From: Desulfocapsa sp.
GTDB taxonomy: Bacteria; Desulfobacterota; Desulfobulbia; Desulfobulbales; Desulfocapsaceae
Assembly: GCA_029935135.1 (NCBI GenBank)
Contig: JAOZKX010000003.1
Location: 1-20,377, forward strand
Direction of reading: 5' to 3'
Length of the DNA stretch: 20,377 nucleotides
A program made the translations under genes and the position numbers. The notes under the pieces are model-generated. The model was not told the DNA's origin and did no database searches. It worked only from the letters and a program-made list of their open reading frames with translations. Shown in pieces: positions 1-6,800 of this stretch. Position 1 is the stretch's first letter. Each line of letters opens with the position of its first letter.

Positions 1-103
1 GTTTTCTGCTCTTGTCAGGATGTCTTTTTACCAGTATTGAGAGTTCCGTAAGGGCTTGTTTCTTCTTGTCACCGGTACATTGGGTTGGATGCTGTGAGGA
101 CAT
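1..103 (-). CDS. Unrecognised small protein, 5' part only (cut by window edge)
   Basis: A reading frame opens at an ATG whose first base is position 103 and stays open to the window edge, giving 34 residues. A good Shine-Dalgarno (AGGAGA) sits 5 nt before the ATG. The visible N-terminus has a short polar leader, a lysine run and then a helix-like stretch containing LTELSILVKRHPDKSRK. It begins 30 nt after the glgB stop on the same strand, so it is probably co-transcribed with glgB. I do not recognise the family, and no function is proposed. Confidence that it is a gene rests on the RBS, the spacing and the open frame. Confidence 0.55.
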   Translation of the reverse strand, partial: MSSQHPTQCTGDKKKQALTELSILVKRHPDKSRK

Positions 104-133
104 GCTTGTCTCCTGGTGAAGTAATCATTTTTT

Positions 134-2341
134 CTAACATGGTTTTAAGACAATTCCAGCCAGTGGCGGCACGACGACCTGGGCATGGCAGGGGGCCTGT
201 CCATAAGGTTCAGCCACTGCCTTATAGATGGTTTTGTTTGAGGCATTACTGCCGCCGAAGCGACTATGATCAGAACAGAAAATCTGCTCGTAGTTAGTGT
301 TGTTTGGCAGCCCCATTTTATAGTTATAAAATGTCTGAGGGGTGAAATTTAAGAGACAGACAAGATGGTCATCCCTGTTTTTGGCAAAGCGGGCATAGGA
401 AATAATGGAATTTTCACGATCTTCCAAATCCATCCACTGAAATCCTTCGTGACTAAAATCCTGTTCCCAGAGACTGGCATTTTCTTTATATACACTGTTC
501 AGGTCTTCAACAAAGTGCAGCATATCAAGATGCATACCGCTCTCTTGCAGTAGATGGAAATCCAGGCTCTGTTTGCAGTTCCATTCACGCCACTGGCCGA
601 ATTCTCCTCCCATAAAGAGTAGTTTCTTTCCGGGGTGCATCCACATGGTGAGCAGCAGGAGTCGCAGGTTGGCAAATTTCTGCCACTGATCGCCCGGCAT
701 TTTATCTATAAGGGATTTTTTACCGTGCACAACTTCATCATGGGAAAGGGGAAGGATAAAGTTCTCTGAAAAGGCATACATGATAGAGAATGTCAGATTA
801 TTATGATGGTACTTTCTGTAAATTGGATCGGTCTCAAAATAGCTCAGGATGTCATTCATCCATCCCATATTCCATTTAAAGCCAAAGCCGAGCCCACCGG
901 CGTCGGCAGGTTTTGAAACACCATAAAAACTTGTTGATTCTTCAGCAATCATCAGGGTTCCAGGGTAACGATCATAGATGATTGAGTTGAGGTGTCTGAT
1001 AAATTCAATGGCTTCGAGATTCTCCCTGCCGCCATAAGTGTTTGGAATCCATTCGCCTTCATTTCTGGAATAGTCAAGATAGAGCATGGAGGCCACAGCA
1101 TCCACACGCATACCATCAATGTGGTATTTGTCCATCCAGAACAAGGCATTGGCGATAAGAAAATTACTGACCTCTTTTCGTCCGTAGTTAAATATAAAGG
1201 TTCCCCATTCGGGATGATCGCCCTTTCTCGGGTCTTCGTGTTCAAAAAGAGCGGTGCCGTCAAAACGGGCGAGGCTGTATTCATCTTTGGGGAAATGTCC
1301 GGGTACCCAGTCAAGGATCACCCCAATGCCTTCCTGGTGGCATCTGTCCACAAAAAGCATAAAGTCTTCCGGTACACCATATCTGCTTGTCATGCTGAAT
1401 GGACCAGTTACCTGGTAGCCCCAGGACTCATCCAGTGGGTGTTCCATGACTGGCATAAGCTCGATATGGGTAAAACCCAGTTTTTTTACATAGGGGATCA
1501 GCGAGTCGGCGAGTTCTTTAAAGGTAAGGAAACGATCCGGCTGGGCAGGGTCGCGTTGCCAGGAGCCGGGATGCATCTCATAGATAGACATGGCCTTGTC
1601 ATAAGGATTGCATACAAGTTTCTCCTTTTGCCATTCCTGATCCTGCCATTGATAATGGTCAAGGTAGCGAACGATGGACGCGGTTCTGGGGCGAAATTCT
1701 CCCCAGAACTGAAAGGGGTCTGACTTTTCCAGAATGTCACCTTTTTGCGTTCTGATTTCAAATTTATACAGCTCGTTTTCCCCGATTCCAGGCATAAAGA
1801 GCTCCCAGATACCAGATCCGCCGAGACTGCGCATGGCATGAACCCGCCCATCCCAGCTGTTAAAGTTACCAAGTACAGAAACCCGGGTCGCGGAGGGGGC
1901 CCAGACACGAAAAATAGTACCTTGTATCTGTGAGTACATCCCCGGTTGCGCACCCATGTGTTTATAAAGTTCGTAATTTGTGCCAAAGTTAAAAAGGTAC
2001 TGGTCCTCTTCGCCTAGCACCGGGAGGAAACGATAGGGGTCATTTATTGTTTGAATAATGCCGTCATAATAGGTGATTTTGTACTGGTAGCTATAGGGGT
2101 CAAGGTCACTGTCAGCAACTTTTTTTCGGTTGATGCTGCATTCAAACAACCCTTCTTCCCTAATTTTCTCCATGGGAAGCAGCTTGTTGTCAATAAGAAG
2201 GTCGACACTCTCTGCGTGGGGTTGGAAACAGCGAATGACTGCAGTGGTCGTGTTTTCTGTAGAGAAGTGAACGCCCAGTACCTGAAAGGGGTCATAGTGT
2301 TCTGCCCGAAGTAACCTGTCTATCTGCTTATTGAGTGGCAT
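134..2341 (-). CDS. glgB: 1,4-alpha-glucan branching enzyme GlgB
   Basis: This GH13 enzyme cuts alpha-1,4 chains and re-attaches them as alpha-1,6 branches during cytoplasmic glycogen synthesis. The 735-residue length is normal for full-length GlgB. Two N-terminal beta-sandwich/CBM48-type regions (about 15-230, including the FRVWAPSATRVSVLGNFNSW stretch near 144) precede the TIM barrel. The catalytic triad is intact: D414 in GMRVDAV, E467 in MIAEEST and D535 in LSHDEVVHG. Its spacing matches that of E. coli GlgB (D405/E458/D526) as I recall it, with a constant offset of 9. AAGGA, inside the palindrome AAGGATCCTT, lies about 8 nt before the ATG. The small gene at 1-103 follows on the same strand. 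No other glycogen genes (glgA, glgC, glgP) are adjacent. No convincing sigma-70 promoter was found upstream. Confidence 0.97.
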   Translation of the reverse strand: MPLNKQIDRLLRAEHYDPFQVLGVHFSTENTTTAVIRCFQPHAESVDLLIDNKLLPMEKIREEGLFECSINRKKVADSDLDPYSYQYKITYYDGIIQTINDPYRFLPVLGEEDQYLFNFGTNYELYKHMGAQPGMYSQIQGTIFRVWAPSATRVSVLGNFNSWDGRVHAMRSLGGSGIWELFMPGIGENELYKFEIRTQKGDILEKSDPFQFWGEFRPRTASIVRYLDHYQWQDQEWQKEKLVCNPYDKAMSIYEMHPGSWQRDPAQPDRFLTFKELADSLIPYVKKLGFTHIELMPVMEHPLDESWGYQVTGPFSMTSRYGVPEDFMLFVDRCHQEGIGVILDWVPGHFPKDEYSLARFDGTALFEHEDPRKGDHPEWGTFIFNYGRKEVSNFLIANALFWMDKYHIDGMRVDAVASMLYLDYSRNEGEWIPNTYGGRENLEAIEFIRHLNSIIYDRYPGTLMIAEESTSFYGVSKPADAGGLGFGFKWNMGWMNDILSYFETDPIYRKYHHNNLTFSIMYAFSENFILPLSHDEVVHGKKSLIDKMPGDQWQKFANLRLLLLTMWMHPGKKLLFMGGEFGQWREWNCKQSLDFHLLQESGMHLDMLHFVEDLNSVYKENASLWEQDFSHEGFQWMDLEDRENSIISYARFAKNRDDHLVCLLNFTPQTFYNYKMGLPNNTNYEQIFCSDHSRFGGSNASNKTIYKAVAEPYGQAPCHAQVVVPPLAGIVLKPC

Positions 2342-2434
2342 GGAAGGATCCTTGTTTCGAGGTGGATATCAGGTGAAAATTGTAAAGATGCTATATATTT
2401 CTAACACCGGTGATGAACGGCGAGCCGGTATAAG

Positions 2435-2451
2435 GTACTAACTATTAGTAC
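2435..2451. repeat. Perfect 17-bp palindrome (possible operator)
   Basis: GTACTAACTATTAGTAC is a perfect inverted repeat with 7-bp arms around CTA. It lies about 95 bp upstream of the glgB start and about 190 bp upstream of the yqgE-like start. It has no T-tract and little GC, so a DNA-binding site is a better guess than a terminator. No matching regulator is encoded in the window. Confidence 0.35.
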
Positions 2452-2557
2452 AGGGTAGCAAAATTGCAAAGGAAAACATAGAATAAAGTCTGGAGGAAAG
2501 AGAAAATCTTGTAGCCTGTCTTTCTGGTTGCAGGAAATACTTTCTTTGGAGCATTTC

Positions 2558-2587
2558 TTGACCTTTTTGTTTTATAAATGCTATCTT
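2558..2587 (+). promoter_or_regulatory. Candidate sigma-70 promoter for the yqgE-pilT operon
   Basis: TTGACC (2558-2563) is followed after 18 bp by TATCTT (2582-2587). This predicts a start near 2594 and a leader of about 44 nt before the ATG at 2638. The -35 is close to consensus and the -10 is moderate. It is read from sequence only. Confidence 0.4.
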
Positions 2588-2637
2588 AAAGAGGTATGTG
2601 ATTATTGTCTGTTTATTGAATAGAGCTTGGAACAACT

Positions 2638-3216
2638 ATGCAGGAATATAAAGAAAACAGAGTGATTGATTCCCTGGCCGGATCTTTTCTCCTCTCCACC
2701 CCTCAGATGCCTGATCCACGCTTTGCCGAGCAGGTCATCTATATCTGTGCCCATAGCCATGAGGGTGCCATGGGGGTGGCTGTTAATAAACCGTATCCGG
2801 AACTCAGTTTTGAAGAGGTACTGATCTCTCATCACCTTCCTGTTTCTCCTGAATTTCAGATGCCTGTGTATAGAGGAGGGCCTGTGGAGCTGAGTGCCGG
2901 TTTTGTACTTTACCAATCCGACTATTCAACCGAGCAGCAGCTTGAAATTAGTCCTTCTATCTTTCTTTCCCGGGAAAATAAGGTGCTGAAAGATATTGCC
3001 AATCATTGCGGTCCTGAAAAGTTTCTCTTTATTGTTGGTTATGCCGGGTGGGGCCCGGGACAGCTTGAACAGGAATTGATTTCCCAGGGGTGGCTGACGA
3101 TTCCAGCGGAGGATTCCATCATCTTTGATGTGCCGGATGAATTGAAATGGCAGCGGGCAGCTCTCCACTACGGTATTGATATCTCCATCTATCAGGATTT
3201 TGTTGGCAATGCCTGA
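2638..3216 (+). CDS. YqgE/AlgH family protein (DUF179)
   Basis: This 192-residue protein matches the YqgE/AlgH family along its whole length. Conserved blocks are visible: AGSFLLSTPQMPDPRF near the N-terminus, then YICAHSHEGAMGVAVNKP, VYRGGPVE and GYAGWGPGQLEQEL. The family is cytoplasmic with no agreed biochemical role; the AlgH name comes from an alginate regulation phenotype in Pseudomonas, and I would not infer that function here. The start is the ATG at 2638; its RBS is weak (a GGAA about 5 nt upstream). It is the first gene of the rightward run. A YkgJ-like gene follows after 27 nt. Confidence 0.92.
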   Translation: MQEYKENRVIDSLAGSFLLSTPQMPDPRFAEQVIYICAHSHEGAMGVAVNKPYPELSFEEVLISHHLPVSPEFQMPVYRGGPVELSAGFVLYQSDYSTEQQLEISPSIFLSRENKVLKDIANHCGPEKFLFIVGYAGWGPGQLEQELISQGWLTIPAEDSIIFDVPDELKWQRAALHYGIDISIYQDFVGNA

Positions 3217-3243
3217 CCTCATTTTACTCTTACGAAAATAATA

Positions 3244-3645
3244 ATGGCTGATTTAAAAGATATATTTGAATGTACCCAGTGCGGGTATTGCTGTCAGGGA
3301 GAGACCACTGTCTCTTTAAACCAGGATGATCAGAAACGAATGATCGAAGAGCTTGGGCTTGGCGAAGATGCTGTGCGTGCGAAATACTGGCGTGTGAGCG
3401 GGAATGTGGTGCAGATGAAGATTGTGGATGGGCACTGCATTTTTTATGAGAATGGTTGTACCGTGCACCAAGGGCGACCATGGCGCTGCGCCCAGTGGCC
3501 GTTGCATCCATCCATGCTTTCTGACAAGAATAATTTTAAAACGATTCGTGAGTCCTGCCCTGGTATTAATCAGGACATTTCCTACGAAGAATTCTGTCGC
3601 ATTCTACAGGAGCTTATGGAGGCAGAGGGGACAATCCATTGTTAG
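3244..3645 (+). CDS. YkgJ-type cysteine-cluster protein (putative metal-chelating)
   Basis: This 133-residue protein has an N-terminal cysteine cluster (C10, C13, C16, C17 in CTQCGYCCQG) followed by C65, C72 and C82 (the last in GRPWRCAQWP) and C105. That is the layout of the YkgJ/PF03692 family, a putative zinc- or iron-sulfur-binding domain with no settled reaction. There is no signal peptide or membrane segment, so it is probably cytoplasmic. The RBS before the ATG is weak. The gene lies between the yqgE-like gene and rlmH, whose ATG comes 3 nt after this stop, so translational coupling is likely. The family call is firm; the metal and the role are unknown. Confidence 0.88.
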   Translation: MADLKDIFECTQCGYCCQGETTVSLNQDDQKRMIEELGLGEDAVRAKYWRVSGNVVQMKIVDGHCIFYENGCTVHQGRPWRCAQWPLHPSMLSDKNNFKTIRESCPGINQDISYEEFCRILQELMEAEGTIHC

Positions 3646-3648
3646 ATT

Positions 3649-4116
3649 ATGAAAATTGAACTTCTCCTGCTTGGCAAAGCCAAAGATTCGTATCTGGAAC
3701 AGGGAATAAGGGAATATGGCGGACGTATTAAACATTATACCTCCCTCTTGTTGACGGTTCTTAAGTTTAAAAGGAAAAATGGTTGGACCGAGGCGCAGGA
3801 ACGGCAGGAGGAGGGGGCTGTTTTATTGGCTGCTACAGCACCTGCAACAGTGGTTGTTGCACTTGATGCCAGTGGCAGGCAGCTGACCTCAGAAGGTTTT
3901 GCTGATCTTATTTCCCGTTGGGAGATGGAGGGGAGAAAGAAGGTAAGCTTTTTGATCGGCGGTCCCACGGGTCACAGCCAGGCCGTGCTTGATCGTGCTG
4001 ATTATCGTCTATCCCTCTCCACCATGACATTTACCCATGATATGGTTCGACTGTTTCTCCTGGAGCAGATTTATCGAGCCTATACCATTAAGGCCGGTGA
4101 AAAATACCATAAATAA
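3649..4116 (+). CDS. rlmH: 23S rRNA (pseudouridine-1915 N3) methyltransferase RlmH
   Basis: RlmH is a small SPOUT methyltransferase that uses SAM to methylate pseudouridine 1915 in helix 69 of 23S rRNA on the assembled ribosome. The 155-residue length is typical. Visible hallmarks are VVALDASGRQLTSEGFA (about 69-85), the cofactor-loop motif FLIGGPTGHS (101-110) and the knot-forming C-terminus ending in GEKYHK, close to the usual YHR/YHH ending that contacts the substrate. The start codon follows the preceding stop by 3 nt, with no strong Shine-Dalgarno, which suggests coupling. The next gene follows after about 50 nt. Confidence 0.95.
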   Translation: MKIELLLLGKAKDSYLEQGIREYGGRIKHYTSLLLTVLKFKRKNGWTEAQERQEEGAVLLAATAPATVVVALDASGRQLTSEGFADLISRWEMEGRKKVSFLIGGPTGHSQAVLDRADYRLSLSTMTFTHDMVRLFLLEQIYRAYTIKAGEKYHK

Positions 4117-4170
4117 AAAGTGTGTGAGGTGTTTTACTGATGCCTCCGAATTTTAGCTAAAGGTATGGAG

Positions 4171-4407
4171 ATGAATAAAAATAGAACACAAGTTGTCATT
4201 TTAACGAGAGTTTACAGAATAGAAGGTGAAATCGACCTGTTACCCGGTTCACGATTGACTGATTTTATGAATGGGGCCAATTCTTTTGTTGTGGTTACAG
4301 AGGCAAAGGTCACCGATCATACAGGAAAGGACATTCTTACAGGGGACTTTATCAATGTGCATGTGAGGAATATAGAAATTATTCTTCCTGCATCATCAGC
4401 AGCATAA
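4171..4407 (+). CDS. Small conserved-looking protein of unknown function
   Basis: A 78-residue, mostly beta-strand-like protein (VVILTRVYRIEGEIDLLPG, then SFVVVTEAKVTD, then INVHVRNIEIILP) with no signal peptide or cysteines. Two in-frame ATGs exist, at 4165 and 4171. AAAGG at 4159-4163 leaves only 1 nt to the first but 7 nt to the second, so 4171 is preferred. The stretch RIEGEIDLLPGSRLTDFMN resembles small DUF6812-type proteins as I remember them, but I cannot confirm that. It lies directly upstream of the two PilT-like ATPases with a 21-nt gap, so it may belong to the same function. No role is assigned. Confidence 0.72.
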   Translation: MNKNRTQVVILTRVYRIEGEIDLLPGSRLTDFMNGANSFVVVTEAKVTDHTGKDILTGDFINVHVRNIEIILPASSAA

Positions 4408-4428
4408 TTCTTTTGGAAAACAGAGCTC

Positions 4429-5520
4429 ATGGCTTTACTGGATAAAGTATTTAAAGCAGCTGTAGAGATGCAGGCATCGGATGTACATATTGTACCTGAT
4501 GAACCCTTTATGGTGCGTCGTCTTGGACAACTGGTCCGTTTGAAGAGCCAGGTCCTGACGGCTGACCATACTGTCAAGGTTGTCAGTGAACTGTTAACTG
4601 CAGCGCAGCAGGAGATACTGCGTCAGGAACAGCAGATTGATTTTGCCTACGAACTCGAAGGCATCGCTCGCTTCCGCGGCAGTGTCATGCTGCACAACAG
4701 AGGGATAAGTGGTGTCTTTCGTATTATTCCGATACAAATCCCAACTCTTGAACAACTTGGATTACCCGCGGTGATAGAGCCGATTCTTGAGAACCATCAG
4801 GGTATTATCCTGGTCACCGGAGCTACCGGTCATGGCAAGACAACAACGCTTGCCGCCATGGTTGATTATATCAATGCCAGGCGTCCCCATCATATCCTGA
4901 CCGTTGAAGATCCCATTGAATTTATCCATCCATTTAAAAATGGGGTTGTTAATCAGCGGGAACTGGGGAAAGACACACTTTCGTATCACAATGCCTTAAA
5001 GGGCGCATTACGTCAGGATCCTGATGTGATTGTTATTGGTGAATTGCGGGATCTTGATACCATTTCTCTGGCGATTTCGGCATCAGAAACCGGACATCTG
5101 GTAATAGGTACTCTCTCCACCTCAAATGCCGCCAAGACAGTGGATAGAATTATCGATTCTTATCCGCCCGGTGAACAAAATCAGGTGAGGACAATGCTCA
5201 GTGAGTCACTGAAAGCCGTTATTACCCAGCGGTTAATTCCAACAGCTGACGGGACATCCATGGCATTGGCGCTGGAAATTTTGATTGGCAATCTCTCTAT
5301 AGCCAATCTGATTCGGGATTGTAAAACATATCAGATACAGTCGACCATGCAGATGGGAAGTAAGCAAGGGATGCGCCTTATGGATGAGTCCATAGTGAAA
5401 TTGCTGGAGGCGGGAACAATTACTCTGCAGGCAGCAATGGTCAATATTGAGAACAAGGCACTTCTGAAGCGGTTTACGGCACCTGAAGAGAAGCTGCAGG
5501 CAGCGGAAGAGGAGGAGTAG
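4429..5520 (+). CDS. PilT/PilU-like type IV pilus ATPase, divergent paralogue 1
   Basis: A 363-residue PilT-family ATPase of the type that powers pilus retraction as a cytoplasmic hexamer at the inner membrane. It has an N-terminal PAS-like region with MQASDVHIVP (14-23), the arginine-rich block R81/R83/R91/R98, Walker A GATGHGKT (131-138), an Asp box TVEDPIEF (158-165), Walker B-type DPDVIVIGELRD (197-208) and the C-terminal IANLIRD (291-297). Two departures stand out. Walker A carries His where PilT normally has Ser (GPTGSGKS). The His box reads TGHLVIGTLST, with S230 replacing the second histidine of the usual TLHT. It is collinear with the next gene, without gaps, to about residue 270. 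It could be a PilU-like accessory ATPase rather than the main motor. The C-terminus is an acidic tail. Confidence 0.93.
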   Translation: MALLDKVFKAAVEMQASDVHIVPDEPFMVRRLGQLVRLKSQVLTADHTVKVVSELLTAAQQEILRQEQQIDFAYELEGIARFRGSVMLHNRGISGVFRIIPIQIPTLEQLGLPAVIEPILENHQGIILVTGATGHGKTTTLAAMVDYINARRPHHILTVEDPIEFIHPFKNGVVNQRELGKDTLSYHNALKGALRQDPDVIVIGELRDLDTISLAISASETGHLVIGTLSTSNAAKTVDRIIDSYPPGEQNQVRTMLSESLKAVITQRLIPTADGTSMALALEILIGNLSIANLIRDCKTYQIQSTMQMGSKQGMRLMDESIVKLLEAGTITLQAAMVNIENKALLKRFTAPEEKLQAAEEEE

Positions 5521-5525
5521 GAAGC

Positions 5526-6578
5526 ATGGCCCAAATTGATGAGTATTTTCGACAGATGAAAACACATGGGGCAAGTGATCTGCACATGGTCGTTGGCTTT
5601 CCCCCTCTTCTGCGGCTTCGTGGGGATCTTGTTCCTCTGGAGGCCCCCGTTCTTACTGCAGAGTCAAACAAACAGATTCTTTATGAGATTCTTGATGAGA
5701 GCCAGCAGGAGGCTATTCAAAAAAATAAAGATCTGGATAAGGCCTATGAGCTTGAAGGGATTGGACGATTTCGTTGTAATTTTTTATATCAGCAACGAGG
5801 AATAGGGGCTGTCTTCCGTATTATTCCAACGGAAATTCTGACCCTGGATCAGCTTGGTATGCCTCCGGTGGTCAAAGAGATTGCTAACTATGAAAGAGGC
5901 CTGGTTCTTGTGACAGGGCCGACGGGAAGTGGTAAGTCCACGACCATGGCTGCAATTATAGATATGATCAATGATACCCATCCCAAGCACATTATAACCA
6001 TTGAAGATCCATTGGAATTTGTGCACCCCAATAAAAGATGCATTTTTTCTCAACGAGAAATCGGAACGCATGCCGAGAGTTTTGGCAAGGCCTTGATGGT
6101 GGCTAACCGTGAAGATCCTGATGTGATACTGGTTGGTGAAATGCGGGACCTTGAGACCATTTCCCTGGCTCTGGCCTGTGCAGAACTGGGTATTCTGGTC
6201 TTTGGCACATTGCATACCAATAGTGCCGCAAAGACCATCGACAGGATTATCAATGCCTTTCCGGCGGATCAGCAGGCACAGACCCGGACCATGCTTTCCG
6301 AGTCATTAAAGGCGGTAATTGCCCAGCAGTTATTGAAAACCCTGGACGGTAGAGGACGATGTGCTGCAATTGAAGTACTGATAGGCTCTTCTGCACTTGC
6401 CAGCATTATACGAGAGGGAAAGGTTACCCAGGTGGGGTCGCTGATACAGACAGGGCGAACCCAGGGAATGCAAACCATGGATCAGCATCTCCAGGAATTA
6501 CTGGATCAGGGCAAAATATCCAAAGAGGCGGCAAGAGAAAAAGCCATTGATAAAAACCTTTTTGTTGAAGGCCTGTAG
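5526..6578 (+). CDS. PilT-like type IV pilus retraction ATPase, paralogue 2
   Basis: A 350-residue PilT-family ATPase starting 5 nt after the stop of its paralogue, with AGGA overlapping that stop as RBS. Walker A is canonical, GPTGSGKS (131-138); the Asp box TIEDPLEF is at 158-165 and Walker B DPDVILVGEMRD at 197-208. The His box reads AELGILVFGTLHT: H230 is present but I223 replaces the first histidine of the usual ETGHLVFGTLHT. The C-terminal LASIIREGK is a variant of AIRNLIRE. The stretch before Walker B, ALMVANREDPD, also differs from the common ALREDPD form. The two paralogues keep opposite halves of the His box, which could mean divided roles or a mixed hexamer. No other pilus genes are in the window. 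Confidence 0.94.
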   Translation: MAQIDEYFRQMKTHGASDLHMVVGFPPLLRLRGDLVPLEAPVLTAESNKQILYEILDESQQEAIQKNKDLDKAYELEGIGRFRCNFLYQQRGIGAVFRIIPTEILTLDQLGMPPVVKEIANYERGLVLVTGPTGSGKSTTMAAIIDMINDTHPKHIITIEDPLEFVHPNKRCIFSQREIGTHAESFGKALMVANREDPDVILVGEMRDLETISLALACAELGILVFGTLHTNSAAKTIDRIINAFPADQQAQTRTMLSESLKAVIAQQLLKTLDGRGRCAAIEVLIGSSALASIIREGKVTQVGSLIQTGRTQGMQTMDQHLQELLDQGKISKEAAREKAIDKNLFVEGL

Positions 6579-6623
6579 TAGGACTGATTGTGAGAGGAAG
6601 GGGTGAGACATTTTTTATCAACC

Positions 6624-6653
6624 TTGACAATGGCAACCAATATCCCCTACAAT
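6624..6653 (+). promoter_or_regulatory. Strong sigma-70-like promoter for the binding protein/kinase operon
   Basis: TTGACA (6624-6629), a perfect -35 match, is followed after 18 bp by TACAAT (6648-6653), a 5/6 match to the -10. Transcription would begin near 6660, leaving a leader of about 140 nt before the ATG at 6801. This is one of the two best promoter matches in the window and separates the signalling pair from the pil operon. Confidence 0.65.
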
Positions 6654-6659
6654 TATATG

Positions 6660-6800
6660 ATACTTTATGTATGCCATTACTATTGTTGTCATCGAAATGG
6701 AGTCAGCATTTGACTTGAAAGGGTACCACTGGTGATTACAAGAGTTCACTGTAACGAGCAACAGGCCTTGTGTCTCAGCCACCGTGGAGGGTGTAGTAGT
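6660..6800 (+). promoter_or_regulatory. Long untranslated leader of the binding protein gene
   Basis: About 140 nt lie between the predicted transcription start and the ATG at 6801. I tried to fit the c-di-GMP-I riboswitch core and other common riboswitch classes and saw no match. Short self-complementary stretches exist: TTACA/TGTAA around 6735-6755, and CACC/GGTG around 6780-6793, which would place the GGAG of the RBS in a 6-nt loop. These are weak and may be chance. Confidence 0.3.

Larger units (their letters stand above)
2342..2637. other. Divergent intergenic spacer, glgB / yqgE-like
   Basis: This 296-bp AT-rich spacer separates two divergent genes. It holds the 17-bp palindrome at 2435-2451, a second small palindrome CACCGGTG at 2405-2412 and a candidate promoter for the rightward operon at 2558-2587. 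No open frame with a credible RBS was seen on either strand, and no RNA gene was recognised. The glgB promoter should lie here but no good -35/-10 pair was found. Confidence 0.6.

Noticed and set aside
992..1723. 243-codon plus-strand frame inside glgB
   Set aside because: It lies wholly within the well-supported glgB frame on the other strand and has no recognisable motifs or RBS.
1498..1986. 162-codon minus-strand frame overlapping glgB in another frame
   Set aside because: Same-strand shadow of glgB with no family features.
6732..6800. GTG start at 6732 for the PF04392 binding protein
   Set aside because: It adds 23 residues before a clear signal peptide and has no RBS, while GGAGG supports the ATG at 6801.
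6655..6800. Cyclic-di-GMP (GEMM-I) riboswitch in the leader at 6660-6800
   Set aside because: The conserved core blocks of that class are absent; only a loose GGCAACC-like string occurs, and it is upstream of the predicted transcription start.
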